DNA from: Granulosicoccaceae bacterium
Lineage (GTDB): Bacteria > Pseudomonadota > Gammaproteobacteria > Granulosicoccales > Granulosicoccaceae
Length of the DNA stretch: 63,295 bases
Direction of reading: 5' to 3'
Assembly (NCBI GenBank): GCA_020629835.1
Contig: JAHDCO010000019.1
Coordinates: 1-63,295, forward strand
The notes under the pieces are model-generated. The model did no database searches, was not told where the DNA came from, and was given only the letters and a program-made list of their open reading frames with translations. Each line of letters opens with the position of its first letter. Within the stretch, counting starts at the first letter, position 1. Of this stretch, positions 63,145 through 63,295 are shown piece by piece. The position numbers and the translations under genes are program-made.

Positions 63145-63295
63145 ATGCAGCCAACTGATACATCCACTCATATTGAAAGCGACAACCCAGTCATGCGCGA
63201 CATTGAGCACGCCAGAGGGTTATCAAACCAGCACTACGTTTCCGAAGCGGTGTTTGAACAAGAAAAGACCTGCATTCTATTTAACAACTGGACAG
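63145..63295 (+). CDS. Rieske-type oxygenase alpha subunit, N-terminal fragment
   Basis: 50 codons from ATG 63145 to the window edge. ARGLSNQHYVSEAVFEQEK is the typical start of ring-hydroxylating and quaternary-amine (GbcA/CntA-like) Rieske oxygenases. The Rieske cluster and catalytic domain lie beyond the edge. 63026-63144 upstream holds only intergenic sequence. Confidence 0.7.
   Translation, partial: MQPTDTSTHIESDNPVMRDIEHARGLSNQHYVSEAVFEQEKTCILFNNWT

Overview
The window reads as chromosomal DNA of a marine-type gammaproteobacterium. The anchor is the classic gammaproteobacterial core block aspS-nudB-hydrolase-yebC-ruvCAB-ybgC-tolQRAB-pal-cpoB-tRNA-Lys (about 25.4-38.0 kb, plus strand). 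Everything around it is accessory metabolism. I cannot name the genus from sequence alone. The C1 operon resembles operons I know from marine Rhodobacteraceae, so parts may have been exchanged between phyla.

Layout. 0-15.7 kb is mixed accessory DNA: two AraC regulators, a GNAT acetyltransferase, four LysE/RhtB exporter genes (two intact, one cut short, one internally deleted), a FIST-domain sensor next to a GAF-GGDEF-EAL enzyme, a ClpP-like protease divergent from an ECF sigma factor with a lipoprotein, a double SnoaL-like protein, and an MFS transporter carrying a 15-bp tandem repeat. 15.7-22.0 kb (minus strand) is a corrinoid/tetrahydrofolate methyl-transfer operon: corrinoid protein, DUF1638, PF13769 protein, MTHFR-C-like Fe-S protein, MetF-like reductase, methyl-H4folate methyltransferase and a RACo-type activator. 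No substrate methyltransferase is encoded beside it. 22.2-25.3 kb holds paaG, a GlsB-like protein, an EamA transporter and a PfkB kinase. 25.4-38.0 kb is the core block, followed by a 200-bp inverted/tandem repeat element.

38.4-55.6 kb looks like one catabolic neighbourhood. A leftward operon (class III aminotransferase, metallo-hydrolase, phospholyase-like aminotransferase, APH-type kinase) diverges from a rightward operon (tripartite tricarboxylate transporter tctBAC, then translationally coupled class I amidotransferase, cytochrome P450 and glutamine-synthetase-like ligase). Next come the MarR regulator hpaR and the homoprotocatechuate meta-cleavage genes hpaFEDGH. A nearly identical 36-bp A/T-rich operator (33/36) sits in front of both hpaF and the transporter operon, and a weaker third copy lies on the side of the aminotransferase operon. 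This suggests one HpaR regulon. The inferred scheme is: a carboxylate or aromatic amine enters through TctABC, its amine is gamma-glutamylated, the P450 oxidises it, the amidotransferase removes the glutamyl group, and the product enters the HpaDEFGH ring-cleavage route. This combination is the most interesting candidate for an undescribed pathway.

55.6-63.3 kb has an AbrB-type membrane protein divergent from a GntR regulator (perfect 20-bp palindrome between them), tcuA-tcuB (tricarballylate or related acid oxidation), an ACT protein, a GNAT-like protein with a GcvA-type LysR regulator, an IS1-like transposase, and the first 50 codons of a Rieske oxygenase running off the right edge.
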